Position numbers and translations under genes: made by a program
Shown here: in pieces, positions 9,260-19,630 of the stretch
Layout of the letters: each line of letters opens with the position of its first letter
Position numbering within the stretch: the stretch's first letter is position 1
The notes under the pieces: generated by a model
The model's input: only the letters and a program-made list of their open reading frames with translations
Told to the model about the DNA's origin: nothing
Databases searched by the model: none
Assembly: GCA_019115485.1 (NCBI GenBank)
Contig: DXDM01000059.1
Coordinates: forward strand, 1 to 64,000
Source: Candidatus Barnesiella excrementavium
Lineage (GTDB): Bacteria > Bacteroidota > Bacteroidia > Bacteroidales > Barnesiellaceae
DNA length: 64,000 nucleotides
Direction: 5' to 3'

Positions 9260-10348
9260 TTAAAGTTGTTCGAGATAGAGATAATCGCAATGGACGAGCG
9301 GACGGGCTCCCTGCTTGCCGATGAGCTCCCGGGCCGAGGTGCTGTCGAATGCGACTCTTCCCACCCCGATGGCACGCCCTTCGGCATCGACAATGCGCAC
9401 GATGTCGTCGCGCTCGAAATCGCCCTCGATGCGGGTGACCCCGATGGGCAGGATACTGGCGGCCGGTTGCGAGTGAATGGCTTCGACGGCTCCGGCGTTG
9501 AGGTGGAGCCGTCCCTTGGCAAACCCCTCGGAGTGGGCAATCCACCGTTTGATGCTCGATATGGGGGTCGACGAGGGGACGAACCGGGTGCACACCTCGG
9601 TACTCCCGGCACAGAGCAGACGGGGCAGAATGTTCTCGCGCTTGCCGTTGGCGATAATCACTTCGATGCCTTCGTCGGCCACTTTGCGGGCGATGTGGCA
9701 TTTGGTGAGCATGCCGCCCCGGCCGAACGACGATTTGCCCGACTGGATATATTGCGACAGCTCCTGCCCGGGGTGTATCTCGGTGATGACCCGCGTGTCC
9801 GCTTCGCCCGGTGTCCCGTTGTAGATGCCGTCGACGTTGCTGAGAATGACCAGCGTCTCGACATCCATCATGGCCGAGATGAGTCCCGACAGTTCGTCGT
9901 TGTCGGTAAACATGAGTTCGGTCACCGAGATGGTGTCGTTCTCGTTGACGATGGGAATCACCCGGTTTTCGAGCATCACCTCCATGCACTGTTTCTGGGT
10001 GAGGTACTGCCGGCGGGTGGAGAAGTTCTCCTTGGTGGTGAGCACCTGTCCGCAGGCGATGTGGTGCTCGCGGAAGAGTTCGTAATAGCGGTTGATGAGC
10101 TTGGCCTGCCCTACGGCCGAGAAGAGCTGGCGGGCCGATACCGCGTCGAGCTTGTGGTCGATGTGCAGTTCGCTGCGGCCCGAGGCGACTGCCCCCGACG
10201 AGACCACAATCACGTCGAGCCCGGCCTTGTGCAGGTCGGCAATCTGGTCGGTGAGGGCCGACATGCGGGTGATGTCGAGCGATCCGTCGCGTCGGGTGAG
10301 CACGTTGCTCCCTATCTTCACGGCTATGCGTTTGCGGTTGTAACTCAT
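9260..10348 (-). CDS. proB: Glutamate 5-kinase
   Basis: The first enzyme of proline synthesis, it phosphorylates the gamma-carboxyl of glutamate and is usually feedback-inhibited by proline. The 362 residues contain an amino-acid kinase domain with [10 protein letters not shown]-like start (residues 8-18), [22 protein letters not shown] and the [16 protein letters not shown] loop. They end in a PUA domain from about residue 275, with [20 protein letters not shown]. The start overlaps the stop of the upstream DUF695-like gene by four bases, so the two are translationally coupled. ProA follows 64 nt downstream. Confidence 0.97.
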   Translation of the reverse strand: MSYNRKRIAVKIGSNVLTRRDGSLDITRMSALTDQIADLHKAGLDVIVVSSGAVASGRSELHIDHKLDAVSARQLFSAVGQAKLINRYYELFREHHIACGQVLTTKENFSTRRQYLTQKQCMEVMLENRVIPIVNENDTISVTELMFTDNDELSGLISAMMDVETLVILSNVDGIYNGTPGEADTRVITEIHPGQELSQYIQSGKSSFGRGGMLTKCHIARKVADEGIEVIIANGKRENILPRLLCAGSTEVCTRFVPSSTPISSIKRWIAHSEGFAKGRLHLNAGAVEAIHSQPAASILPIGVTRIEGDFERDDIVRIVDAEGRAIGVGRVAFDSTSARELIGKQGARPLVHCDYLYLEQL

Positions 10349-10776
10349 GGCTGTATGGCAAATTGTTCAATCATCTCGATGTAGCGGCTCCACTGGGGGT
10401 CGCTCTCGGCCCCTATCTGTACGGGCAGGAGCGGATAGGCGGCAAAGGTCTGCTCGACCACCTGCCCGAAGGCTTCGGCCGAGGTTCCGTAGTATTCGTA
10501 TCGGGCCGTCCGGTTGCCGATGAAGATGGCCGTGAGTACCGCTACCCCGTCGGCTTCGAGTGCCTGGCGCAGCTGTTCGTTGAGCAGGTCGAGCCCTTGT
10601 GTCTCCTTGTCGGTGGGCATACCCTTCGAGTCGCCCCCGTATTGCCACACGAGGGCGATGCGGGTGGCAAAGCGACCCGACTGCCGCACGGTGTCGAGGA
10701 AAAGCCGTCCCCGCACGATGAGGGGTTTGCCCTCGTTTTCGGCGTCGGCTACGAACCATTCGTTGCTGGTTTGCAT
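10345..10776 (-). CDS. DUF695-like protein
   Basis: The 143-residue protein has no signal peptide or membrane segment. The pattern of NEWFVADAENEGKPLIVRGRL, RIALVWQY, DLLNEQLRQALEADGVAVLTAIFIGNRTARYEYYG and IEMIEQF resembles DUF695 proteins. The function of that family is not known. Its stop codon overlaps the proB start (ATGA), and the acyl-CoA synthetase gene ends 22 nt upstream. It therefore sits between fatty-acid and proline genes in one series, though nothing in it shows a link to either pathway. Confidence 0.65.
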   Translation of the reverse strand: MQTSNEWFVADAENEGKPLIVRGRLFLDTVRQSGRFATRIALVWQYGGDSKGMPTDKETQGLDLLNEQLRQALEADGVAVLTAIFIGNRTARYEYYGTSAEAFGQVVEQTFAAYPLLPVQIGAESDPQWSRYIEMIEQFAIQP

Positions 10777-10798
10777 GGCGTCTGTATCGGTTAGGCGG

Positions 10799-12463
<1,665 letters not shown>

Positions 12464-12558
12464 AATCGTGTATCTGATGTGAGGAGGATATGCATCTTCC
12501 CTCCTCGTGTTTCCTTGATGTTTATAATATGAAAATAGACGGTTGAGGCGCCGGCCCT

Positions 12559-13113
12559 TTAAAAGATGATGGCCAGGAACCGTACCGGTTTGTCGCCGAT
12601 GGCCTTCATGCCGTGGGGACGGGTGGAGTCGAAAATGATGCTGTCCCCCTCGTGGAGCACAAGCTCCTTCTCGCCGATGCGCAGGTGCATGCTCCCCTCC
12701 ATCACGATGTTGAACTCCTGTCCCGGGTGGGTGTTGAGGGTGAAGGGTGCCTCGGGTGCCGAGGGCTCTACGGTCACCATGAAGGGGTCGGCCTTGCGGT
12801 TGGCAAACCCGGCGGCCAGCGACTGGTATTTGTAGGCTTTGGTACGCTCGACGGCCACTCCCTTGTCCTTGCGGGTGAGGAAATAGGAGTTCATGCGGGG
12901 TTCGTAACCAAACATGAGGGCCGGCAGTTCTACGCCATAGTGGCGGGCAATCTGGTGCAGGAAACTCACGGGAATATCTTTCTCGCCCGACTCGTATCCC
13001 CGGTAGGTTTCAAGGTCGACGTGGCAGGCGGCAGCTATCTCTTCGGGCGTCAAGTCGAGTGCGTCGCGCAATCCGACAAGCCGTTCGGCTATCTGTTTTA
13101 TCTCTTCGCTCAT
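12559..13113 (-). CDS. XRE-family transcriptional regulator with C-terminal cupin domain
   Basis: The 184-residue protein has an N-terminal helix-turn-helix (residues about 5-60: VGLRDALDLTPEEIAAACHVDLETYRGYESGEKDIPVSFL). A small-molecule-binding cupin follows at about 105-184 (FTLNTHPGQEFNIVMEGSMHLRIGEKELVLHEGDSIIFDSTRPHGM). The cupin keeps a histidine/glutamate pattern (HPGQE, RPHG). Such proteins usually sense a metabolite and control a neighbouring gene. Here the neighbour is the acyl-CoA synthetase, so the ligand may be a carboxylic acid or its CoA ester, by inference. The start at 13113 was chosen since upstream residues are AT-rich non-coding sequence. Confidence 0.9.
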   Translation of the reverse strand: MSEEIKQIAERLVGLRDALDLTPEEIAAACHVDLETYRGYESGEKDIPVSFLHQIARHYGVELPALMFGYEPRMNSYFLTRKDKGVAVERTKAYKYQSLAAGFANRKADPFMVTVEPSAPEAPFTLNTHPGQEFNIVMEGSMHLRIGEKELVLHEGDSIIFDSTRPHGMKAIGDKPVRFLAIIF

Positions 13114-13148
13114 GGTGTAAATGTTTAAAAGAGGATTAATATCTCTTA

Positions 13149-13156
13149 CAAAATTA
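13149..13156 (-). promoter_or_regulatory. -7 box of the XRE-cupin/acyl-CoA synthetase operon
   Basis: The minus strand reads TAATTTTG, 35 nt before the regulator start. A TTTC at 13178-13181 is a near-match -33 box with 21-nt spacing. Confidence 0.55.
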
Positions 13157-13287
13157 GCAAAACGAGAACGAAAAAAGGAAAAATGAAATAAAAATAGCCC
13201 ACCCGATTCTATTTTGTAACTTTTATTAAGAAAAATAATGCGGAGTGGTTGCCGTTGTTGCGCATTTGCAAAACGGGTGTGCAACGT

Positions 13288-14715
13288 CTACTCTTCGACC
13301 TCGGCCTGAGGTACATACTGGTAGGCGCCGATGTCTACCCGTTCGAGACGGGAGTTGCCATACATGTCTTTGTCGAGAGGCGACAGGGCAAATGCCGGGT
13401 CGCCCTTGCCGATGGCTCCCGACTCTTCGGAACCTATCTGGTAGTTGTAGTAGTAATGCTCTTCGCCCGTAGCCTTGAAGAGCGGCATGCCACCCCACAC
13501 GGTGTGGATAAAGTTGGCATCGTCCTCACCCATGGAGTTGAAGAGACAGGAGCGGAAAAACACATGGCTGCCCGTGAAGTCGATACCCGATACCTCGGAG
13601 GCCTTTCCGCAGAGTATCGAGTTGTTGAAGCTGGCCCGCAGCAGCGGTGCGCCGCCCTGTATGGAGTCGGCCGCAGCACAATAGCCCAGCGTAACGATGG
13701 GAGCGGTAATCACGTCGTAGAAATAGTAGTTGACGATGGTGCAGTGGGTAAAGTCGGCAACCCCGCCCGTGAGCGAGAGCACGGCTCCGGCGGCGTCCGA
13801 CAGTTCGCTGTTCCAGCAGTAGAGTCGGCTGTATTTCGAGGTGATGAGGTTGCCCGACGAGTTGCGTATGCGTGAGTTGGCGATTTCGAGGCGCATCTCT
13901 TCGGTGGCACACGAGTCGAGCACGATGCCCGAACTCATGCCCCGCACATAGGCATGGGCGATTTTGTTCCCCACGCTCTCGGGGTAGAAGCGTATGCCGC
14001 CCCACTGCCCGCCCAGGTTGTCGTAGGGGAGGTCGGAGAAGAGCCGGTCGAGCCGGTCGCCCCGAATCTGTATGGGTGCCTCCTGCGTCCCTTCGGCCTG
14101 CAAGCGTCCCTGTACCAGCAGCGAGGCCCGGTTGTGGAAATGGAGCCGCGCCCCCGGGTCGAGTTGCAGGGTAGCCCCCGGTGCCACTACCAGACTGTCG
14201 TAGATGAGGTAGGGGCGGTCGGCCGTGAGGCGGGTATCGGCGGTGAGCGTCTCGCCCCGCTTGATGATTACGTCCTGCCCGTAGGCGGTGAGCTTCACGT
14301 CTTGCTGCACCCCGTTGGTGAGGAAGACAATCGAGTCGACGATGAAGATGGGATTATCTTCGTTGGTGGGGTCGATGTTGGCCTCGACAAAGACATAAAG
14401 ACTGTCTTTGCCCCGAATCTCGACATCGGTAAAATAGTCGCCCGACATGCCGTCGACGTTGATGTGGAAACCCGAGTGCTCGGCATCGGCCAGCTTGATG
14501 CTCGAGATGTTGAGCGATTTCTTGTTGGGGTTGTAGATGCGGAACGAGCGGGTCGAGGTTCCTATCGTGGTGAACACGGTGTCGAACGCTACCGTGTCGG
14601 TCGAGAATGCGAGCACGTGCGACGGACTCGTGGTGAAGTCGTCGTCGATGCAGCCGGTCAGCAGCATGGCGGCCAGCAGGCACAGCGAACAGATGGCAGC
14701 GGTTATGGCTCTCAT
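13288..14715 (-). CDS. Beta-helix-type lipoprotein (unknown function)
   Basis: This 475-residue lipoprotein has the lipobox LLTGC (Cys22) followed by IDDD, a surface-export-like acidic stretch. Residues 30-150 look like an immunoglobulin-like, ASPM/BACON-type domain (AFDTVFTTIGTSTRSFRIYNPNKKSLNISSI, then a long strand set). Residues 175-430 carry repeated short strands with N/S turns (GGIRFYPESVGNKIAHAYVRGMSSGIVLDSC, LEIANSRIRNSSG, FTHCTIVNY), as in right-handed parallel beta-helices. The end (DIGAYQYVP) is typical of that group. No catalytic triad is evident. It is likely an outer-membrane surface protein, possibly adhesive or glycan-binding. Confidence 0.7.
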   Translation of the reverse strand: MRAITAAICSLCLLAAMLLTGCIDDDFTTSPSHVLAFSTDTVAFDTVFTTIGTSTRSFRIYNPNKKSLNISSIKLADAEHSGFHINVDGMSGDYFTDVEIRGKDSLYVFVEANIDPTNEDNPIFIVDSIVFLTNGVQQDVKLTAYGQDVIIKRGETLTADTRLTADRPYLIYDSLVVAPGATLQLDPGARLHFHNRASLLVQGRLQAEGTQEAPIQIRGDRLDRLFSDLPYDNLGGQWGGIRFYPESVGNKIAHAYVRGMSSGIVLDSCATEEMRLEIANSRIRNSSGNLITSKYSRLYCWNSELSDAAGAVLSLTGGVADFTHCTIVNYYFYDVITAPIVTLGYCAAADSIQGGAPLLRASFNNSILCGKASEVSGIDFTGSHVFFRSCLFNSMGEDDANFIHTVWGGMPLFKATGEEHYYYNYQIGSEESGAIGKGDPAFALSPLDKDMYGNSRLERVDIGAYQYVPQAEVEE

Positions 14716-14794
14716 AGTATTATAGAAACGTCCTGCCGGGCGCTTTATTGCACCCTGCCTCCGATTTCTTTGGAACGGGGGGAATAAAAATGAA

Positions 14795-14826
14795 TTTGTA
14801 AAATCGGATTCTTTTCTATAAGTTTG
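14795..14826 (+). promoter_or_regulatory. Promoter of the ybjQ-lpxB operon
   Basis: TTTG at 14795-14798 and TAAGTTTG at 14819-14826 are separated by 20 nt, a full match to the Bacteroidota promoter. This predicts a 5' leader of about 100 nt before the ATG at 14931. Confidence 0.75.
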
Positions 14827-14930
14827 CTCAACGGTAGCGAAGAGTTATGAAGCCAATGAAAACACCGGTTTCAACCGGATTGTGCCGAACTCGGCCTATC
14901 GTTATCCAACTGATAAAAACAGAGACGACT

Positions 14931-15251
14931 ATGTTACTGACGACAACGCCCACGGTAGAGGGGCGACGAATTGTGACCTATTACGGGGTAGTGACCGGAG
15001 AGACCATTATCGGGGCCAACGTGATGCGTGACTTCATGGCTGGCATACGCGACTTTTTCGGCGGTCGCTCGGGTGCCTATGAAGAGGTGCTGCGCGAAGC
15101 GAAGGACACGGCACTCGAAGAGATGTCGCGAGAGGCGCAGCGGCTGGGAGCCAACGCCGTGGTGGGTATCGACCTCGACTACGAGACGGTGGGCGGTTCG
15201 GGCAGCATGTTGATGGTGACGTGTAGCGGTACGGCCGTACGCATCGAGTAA
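14931..15251 (+). CDS. YbjQ/UPF0145 family protein
   Basis: The 106-residue cytosolic protein belongs to the YbjQ (UPF0145, putative heavy-metal-binding) family. Hallmarks are the start [14 protein letters not shown], then [15 protein letters not shown], a central helix [35 protein letters not shown], and the closing strand [14 protein letters not shown]. Family members form pentamers and their function is not established. The start at 14931 matches the family; the frame upstream is not conserved and lies in the leader. lpxB follows 27 nt downstream and probably shares the promoter at 14795. Confidence 0.88.
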   Translation: MLLTTTPTVEGRRIVTYYGVVTGETIIGANVMRDFMAGIRDFFGGRSGAYEEVLREAKDTALEEMSREAQRLGANAVVGIDLDYETVGGSGSMLMVTCSGTAVRIE

Positions 15252-15278
15252 GGAAAAGTATTTGAAATCGTTTCGTCT

Positions 15279-16406
15279 ATGAAATACTATTTGATTGCCG
15301 GCGAGGCGTCGGGCGACCTGCATGCCTCGAACTTGATGAAGGCGTTGAAGCGCGAGGACCCCGATGCCGATTTCCGTTACTTCGGGGGCGACCTCATGGC
15401 TGCCTGTGGCGGCACGCTGGTGAAGCACTACCGCGACATGGCCTACATGGGCTTTATTCCGGTGCTGATGAATCTCGACAAGGTGCTGGCCAATATGCGC
15501 CTGTGCAAGCAGGATATTGCCGCCTGGCGTCCCGATGTGGTGATTCTGGTCGACTACCCGGGCTTTAACTTGAAGATAGCCAAATATGTGAAGACTCGGT
15601 TGGGGTTGCCGGTCTACTACTATATTTCGCCCAAGATATGGGCTTGGAAGGAGTGGCGGGTGAAGAGTATCCGCCGTTATGTCGACCGGCTCTACTCCAT
15701 CTTGCCTTTTGAGGTCGATTTCTATGCCCGCCACCACTATGCGGTGGAGTATGTGGGTAATCCCACGGTCGATGAACTGGCGGCGCGACCTTTTGCCGAT
15801 GAGACTTTCGACGAATTTGTAACCGCCTGCGGGTTGGAGCGCAAGCCCATCATTGCCCTGCTGGCCGGCAGCCGGGTGGCCGAAATCCAGAATAATCTGC
15901 CGCTGATGATCGAGGCGGCCGAGGCCTATCCCGAATACCAACTGGTGGTGGCGGGGGCTCCCGGAATCCCGCTCCAACTCTATGCCCCCTATTTGCAGGG
16001 GCACCGGGTGAAGGTGGTCGAGGGCAAGACCTACCGGCTGTTGCAACAGAGCCGGGCGGCACTGGTCACCTCGGGGACCGCTACGCTCGAAACCGCCCTG
16101 CTGCGGGTGCCGCAGGTGGTGTGTTACTGGGTAGGCGGTGGCAAACTGTTCTACAAGACGTTCGAGAAGATTTTGCGGGTGCCTTACGTTTCGCTGGTCA
16201 ATCTCATTGCCGATGCCCCTGTGGTGTGCGAACTGTTGGGCTACCGGGCTACGGTCGAGAACCTGCGTCGCGAACTGGCCTGCCTGTTCGACGAAGAGAA
16301 TCGGGAGCGCATGCTGGCCGGGTATGACCGGGTGGCTCGCCGGTTGGGCGAGCCGGGTGCGCCCGAGCAGGCCGCTCGCTCCATGGTGTCGGCTCTGCGG
16401 GGTTGA
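15279..16406 (+). CDS. lpxB: Lipid-A-disaccharide synthase
   Basis: LpxB joins UDP-2,3-diacylglucosamine and lipid X to make the lipid A disaccharide at the inner face of the inner membrane. The 375 residues begin with the signature YYLIAGEASGDLHASNLMKAL. They go on with the GGDLMAACGG motif, AYMGFIPVL, DVVILVDYPGFNLKIAKYVK, and YYISPKIWAWKEWRVKSIRRYVDRLYSILPFE. The C-terminal glycosyltransferase-B half includes LLAGSR and TSGTATLETAL. It is co-oriented with the ybjQ-like gene and converges with the ABC transporter genes, only 7 nt apart. Confidence 0.97.
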   Translation: MKYYLIAGEASGDLHASNLMKALKREDPDADFRYFGGDLMAACGGTLVKHYRDMAYMGFIPVLMNLDKVLANMRLCKQDIAAWRPDVVILVDYPGFNLKIAKYVKTRLGLPVYYYISPKIWAWKEWRVKSIRRYVDRLYSILPFEVDFYARHHYAVEYVGNPTVDELAARPFADETFDEFVTACGLERKPIIALLAGSRVAEIQNNLPLMIEAAEAYPEYQLVVAGAPGIPLQLYAPYLQGHRVKVVEGKTYRLLQQSRAALVTSGTATLETALLRVPQVVCYWVGGGKLFYKTFEKILRVPYVSLVNLIADAPVVCELLGYRATVENLRRELACLFDEENRERMLAGYDRVARRLGEPGAPEQAARSMVSALRG

Positions 16407-16413
16407 GGATAAA

Positions 16414-17439
16414 TCAGTTTTGTTTTTTCAGCCGCTCGATGAGGGTGGCAAAGTCGTTGAAGGTCTGCGTGCCGGTCGGGGTGTGCAGAGTGAGCGTGTG
16501 TGCGTCGGTCACGGTGAGGCGGGGCAGTGCGGGCGAGCTTTCCCCCGGGGCGATACGGCAGCCGTAGCTGTTGCGGTTAAGGGCATTGACCGTCCAGTGG
16601 AGCAGGGTATCGTCGGTCGCTTCGACCACAATCTCCTGTCCCCATCGCACCGAGGGGTAATAGCTGCCGTGCGCGCGGTCGAAACAGATGTCGCGGCGGT
16701 CGAACAGCGTGTCGAGGTCGCCGTTGAGAATGAGGTCTTCGGTCACGCCGCAACTCATGCCCTGTCCCTTGCGCAGCAGCCACAGGCGGTCGGCCAGGAC
16801 GAGGGCCTGTTCGATGTCGTGGGTCGAGAGCAGAATCGCCTTCTGTTGCGAGGTAGCGATGCGGTGCAGCAGTGTCATGGTCTCGATGCGGCTCACGGCA
16901 TCGAGAAAGGCGGTGGGCTCGTCGAGAATCACCAGGGGACACTCCTGGGCCAGCACTTTGGCAATCATCGCTTTCTGTTTTTCTCCGTCGGAGAGTTGCG
17001 CCATGTAGGTATGGGCCTTGTGGGTGATGCCTACGGCCTCGATGGCCTCTTCGACTACCTGTCGGTCGAGCCGGTCGAGCCGGCCGAAGAATCCGGTGTG
17101 GGGTTGTCGGCCCAGAGCTACCAGTTCGTAGACGGTGAGTCCGCCGGTCTGGGTCTTGTCGGTCAGTACCACGCCGATGAGGCGCGAGAGCTCCCGCTCC
17201 GAGAGCGTTGACAAGTCGTGACCTTCGAGCCGGATTTCACCTGCGAGGGGCGGTTGTGCGGCTGCAAGCGTGCGCAGCAGTGTCGATTTGCCCGACCCGT
17301 TGGCTCCCAGCAGACAGGTGAGTTCGCCCCGGTGCAGAGCGAAGGTGAGGTGGTCGTGAACCGGTTTCACCCCCTTGTGTCCCGTTCGGTAGCCGATGCT
17401 CAACTGTTGTGCCGATAGTATGGTGGTCGCGCTCTCCAT
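16414..17439 (-). CDS. ABC transporter ATP-binding protein, iron-siderophore/cobalamin type, with C-terminal extension
   Basis: The 341-residue ATPase energises the FecCD-type permease encoded upstream. It carries Walker A (GANGSGKST, about residues 39-47), the signature AQLSDGEKQKAMIAKVLAQE, Walker B (CPLVILDEPTAFLD) and an H-loop (LLSTHD). FecE/BtuD-type ATPases are normally about 250-260 residues. Here roughly 85 extra residues follow (from DICFDRAHGSYYPSV to the end), forming what looks like a small separate domain. The ATG at 17439 shares one base with the permease stop (TAATG). Substrate identity (haem, corrinoid or siderophore) cannot be decided. Confidence 0.9.
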   Translation of the reverse strand: MESATTILSAQQLSIGYRTGHKGVKPVHDHLTFALHRGELTCLLGANGSGKSTLLRTLAAAQPPLAGEIRLEGHDLSTLSERELSRLIGVVLTDKTQTGGLTVYELVALGRQPHTGFFGRLDRLDRQVVEEAIEAVGITHKAHTYMAQLSDGEKQKAMIAKVLAQECPLVILDEPTAFLDAVSRIETMTLLHRIATSQQKAILLSTHDIEQALVLADRLWLLRKGQGMSCGVTEDLILNGDLDTLFDRRDICFDRAHGSYYPSVRWGQEIVVEATDDTLLHWTVNALNRNSYGCRIAPGESSPALPRLTVTDAHTLTLHTPTGTQTFNDFATLIERLKKQN

Positions 17440-18488
17440 TAGTTGAAATATTGTATTTTGCGTTGGTTGATGATGACGTAGATGATGACCGGTGCTCCCA
17501 GTACCGGGGTGATGGCGTTGATGGGCAGGATACCCGACTCGCCCGGCAGAATGCAGATGAGGTTGCACAACAGCGTGGTGACAGCGCCACAGAGCAGCGT
17601 GACGGGCAGCAGTGTGTTGTGGTTCGAGGTGCCCAGCAGCAGGCGGGCTATGTGCGGCACGGCCAGTCCGATGAACGAGATGGGGCCGCAGAAGGCGGTG
17701 GTCGATGCCGTGAGCAGCCCCGTGACGATGAGCAGCAGGTTGCGGGTGAGCTTGATGTTCACTCCCAGGTTGGCTGCGTAGCGGTCGCCCAGCAGCAGGG
17801 CGTTAAGCGGTTTGATAAGGAGAATGGCGATGGCCAGACCGGCCGATACCGACAGGGCGAAGTAGGGGAGCTGTTCACCCGTGACCCCGCTGAAATTGCC
17901 CATGCCCCAGATGGTGTAGGAGTGTACTCCCTCGGCCGTGGCAAAGTAGTTGAGCAGCGAGATGACCGACGAGGTGATGTATCCCACCATGATGCCCACG
18001 ATGAGCAGCATGATGTTGTTCTTGACCAGAGTCGAGAAAAAGAGAATCGTTCCCAGTACGATGATCGACCCGGCGAAGGCCCCCGCGATGATGGCGGTAA
18101 AGCCCGTGAGGGTGGTCGACCCGGTGAGTCCCAGGCTCCCCCCGCAGAAGAGCATGACCAGTGCCACGCCCAGGCTGGCTCCCGTGTCGATACCCAGAAT
18201 CGAGGGACCCGCCAGCGGGTTGTTGAAGGCGGTTTGCAGCAGCAGACCCGCCACGGCCAGCGCGGCGCCCGAGAGTAGCGCGGCCACCATCTGCGGCAGA
18301 CGCGATTCGAGAACGATGAACCGCCACACCTCCTTTTCGCACTCCCGCCCGCAGAGGATATCCCACACGGCCGAGGCCGGTATCTGCACCGACCCGAACC
18401 ACAGGTTGGCGGCACACAGCACGACCAGCAGCAGAATCAGCAGGACGATGAGGCGTTTTTCGCGCAGTTTGTCGGGGCGGGCATTCAT
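17439..18488 (-). CDS. FecCD-family ABC transporter permease
   Basis: The 349-residue inner-membrane protein has about ten hydrophobic segments. It shows BtuC/FecCD hallmarks: ESRLPQMVAALLSGAALAVAGLLLQTAFNNPLAGPSILGIDTGASLG near the N-terminus, and FCGPISFIGLAVPHIARLLLG..H..LLP toward the C-terminus. It forms the translocation channel with the ATPase downstream (one-base overlap) and receives substrate from the binding lipoprotein upstream (four-base overlap). No TonB-dependent receptor lies within the neighbourhood, so the outer-membrane partner must be encoded elsewhere. Confidence 0.95.
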   Translation of the reverse strand: MNARPDKLREKRLIVLLILLLVVLCAANLWFGSVQIPASAVWDILCGRECEKEVWRFIVLESRLPQMVAALLSGAALAVAGLLLQTAFNNPLAGPSILGIDTGASLGVALVMLFCGGSLGLTGSTTLTGFTAIIAGAFAGSIIVLGTILFFSTLVKNNIMLLIVGIMVGYITSSVISLLNYFATAEGVHSYTIWGMGNFSGVTGEQLPYFALSVSAGLAIAILLIKPLNALLLGDRYAANLGVNIKLTRNLLLIVTGLLTASTTAFCGPISFIGLAVPHIARLLLGTSNHNTLLPVTLLCGAVTTLLCNLICILPGESGILPINAITPVLGAPVIIYVIINQRKIQYFN

Positions 18489-19618
18489 TCGGACAGGGGT
18501 TGGAAATAACGGAGTTGATAATCGGGGAAGCGGTCGGGGTGGAAGAGAGCCGCCAGCTCCTGCAACAGCAGGTCGGGCCGGAAGGGGGTCTCCTCGTAAT
18601 AGTTGCAGGCGGCCGTGTTGCAGCCGTAGATGTTATGTTCGCGGAACGCCTTGAAGCGGGCATAGGGGGCATACTCCTTCTGCAAGGCCTTGTAGGAGAG
18701 CTGGCCCGCGTTGAACGACTTGATGAGCCAGATGTCGGCCTCGCCGGCCCGGTTGAACACCGTCTCGAAGGCGAGGGGAATGGAGCCCGACTCGCCGTTG
18801 TCGCTCCATGGATAGGAGCCTCCGGCGTCGGCAAAGAGCCGGGCCATGTAGCTCTTCCCGCCCGGCATGTACCAGGCCGAGCCGCTCTTCAATTCGCTGA
18901 TGACCATCGGTGCCGAACCGGTGTGCTCCACCAGCTCTTTCAGTTGGTTGTAGCGTTGCTCGATTTGAGCGAAGAGCGAATCGGCTTCGGCCTCTTTCCC
19001 GTAGAGCAGCCCCAGCAGTTTAATCCATTCGGCGCGGCCCAGCGGCGAGGTTTCGAGGTAGTCGGCACACTCGATGATGGGAATGCCCATCTTACCGATG
19101 CGCCCGTAGCCCGCATTCTCGAAGGGCGACAGCAATATGGCGTCGGGCGAGAGCTCCATTACCCGTTCGATGTCGGGGCTCATCGAGTTGCCGGCATCGA
19201 CCAGTCGGCCGGCTTGGGCCCGTTCGAGCAGGGCCGGTGTCTTGATATAGGCGAGGTCGCACACGCCGCCTATCCGGTCAATCGCTCCCAGTATGTCGAG
19301 GGCACTGGCGTGTACCGACGAGTAGACCAGCGACTTTTCAAGGGGTGTCCTCACCACCGTACCTTGTGGCAGCGAGCCGGGCAAGGGGGCCTCGCGGGGG
19401 ACGAGCAGGTAGCGATGCAGTACCCGGGTGGTATCCCAGGGGTTCGTAGTGGTCACATCGGTATAAGTGTCGTGACGGATTATCGAGAGCAGGTCGGCAT
19501 GATGCACGAGGGTGTCGTTGCCGGTCGCTCCGTCGGCCGGCTGACGCTTCGGGTTCTGGCATTGCACCGTGAGGAGCAGGAGTGCGACGAGTGAAATCCA
19601 TCGGAACAGCGAGTTCAT
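18485..19618 (-). CDS. ABC transporter substrate-binding lipoprotein (BtuF/FecB type)
   Basis: The 377-residue lipoprotein (Cys20 in LTVQC) has the two-lobed periplasmic-binding fold of the iron-siderophore/cobalamin class. Recognisable parts are LVYSSVHASALDILGAIDRIGGV, SPDIERVMELSPDAILLSPFENAG and MGIPIIECADYLETSPLGRAEWIKLLGLLYGKE. A long helix linker with an ALxFxQIEQRYNQL-like segment follows, then ISELKSGSAWYMPGGKSYMARLFADAGG. It presents the ligand to the FecCD permease, with whose start its stop overlaps. The upstream LTA-synthase-like gene ends 12 nt away, suggesting one transcript starting at about 21634. Confidence 0.92.
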   Translation of the reverse strand: MNSLFRWISLVALLLLTVQCQNPKRQPADGATGNDTLVHHADLLSIIRHDTYTDVTTTNPWDTTRVLHRYLLVPREAPLPGSLPQGTVVRTPLEKSLVYSSVHASALDILGAIDRIGGVCDLAYIKTPALLERAQAGRLVDAGNSMSPDIERVMELSPDAILLSPFENAGYGRIGKMGIPIIECADYLETSPLGRAEWIKLLGLLYGKEAEADSLFAQIEQRYNQLKELVEHTGSAPMVISELKSGSAWYMPGGKSYMARLFADAGGSYPWSDNGESGSIPLAFETVFNRAGEADIWLIKSFNAGQLSYKALQKEYAPYARFKAFREHNIYGCNTAACNYYEETPFRPDLLLQELAALFHPDRFPDYQLRYFQPLSE

Positions 19619-19630
19619 AGTGGTGTCGGT

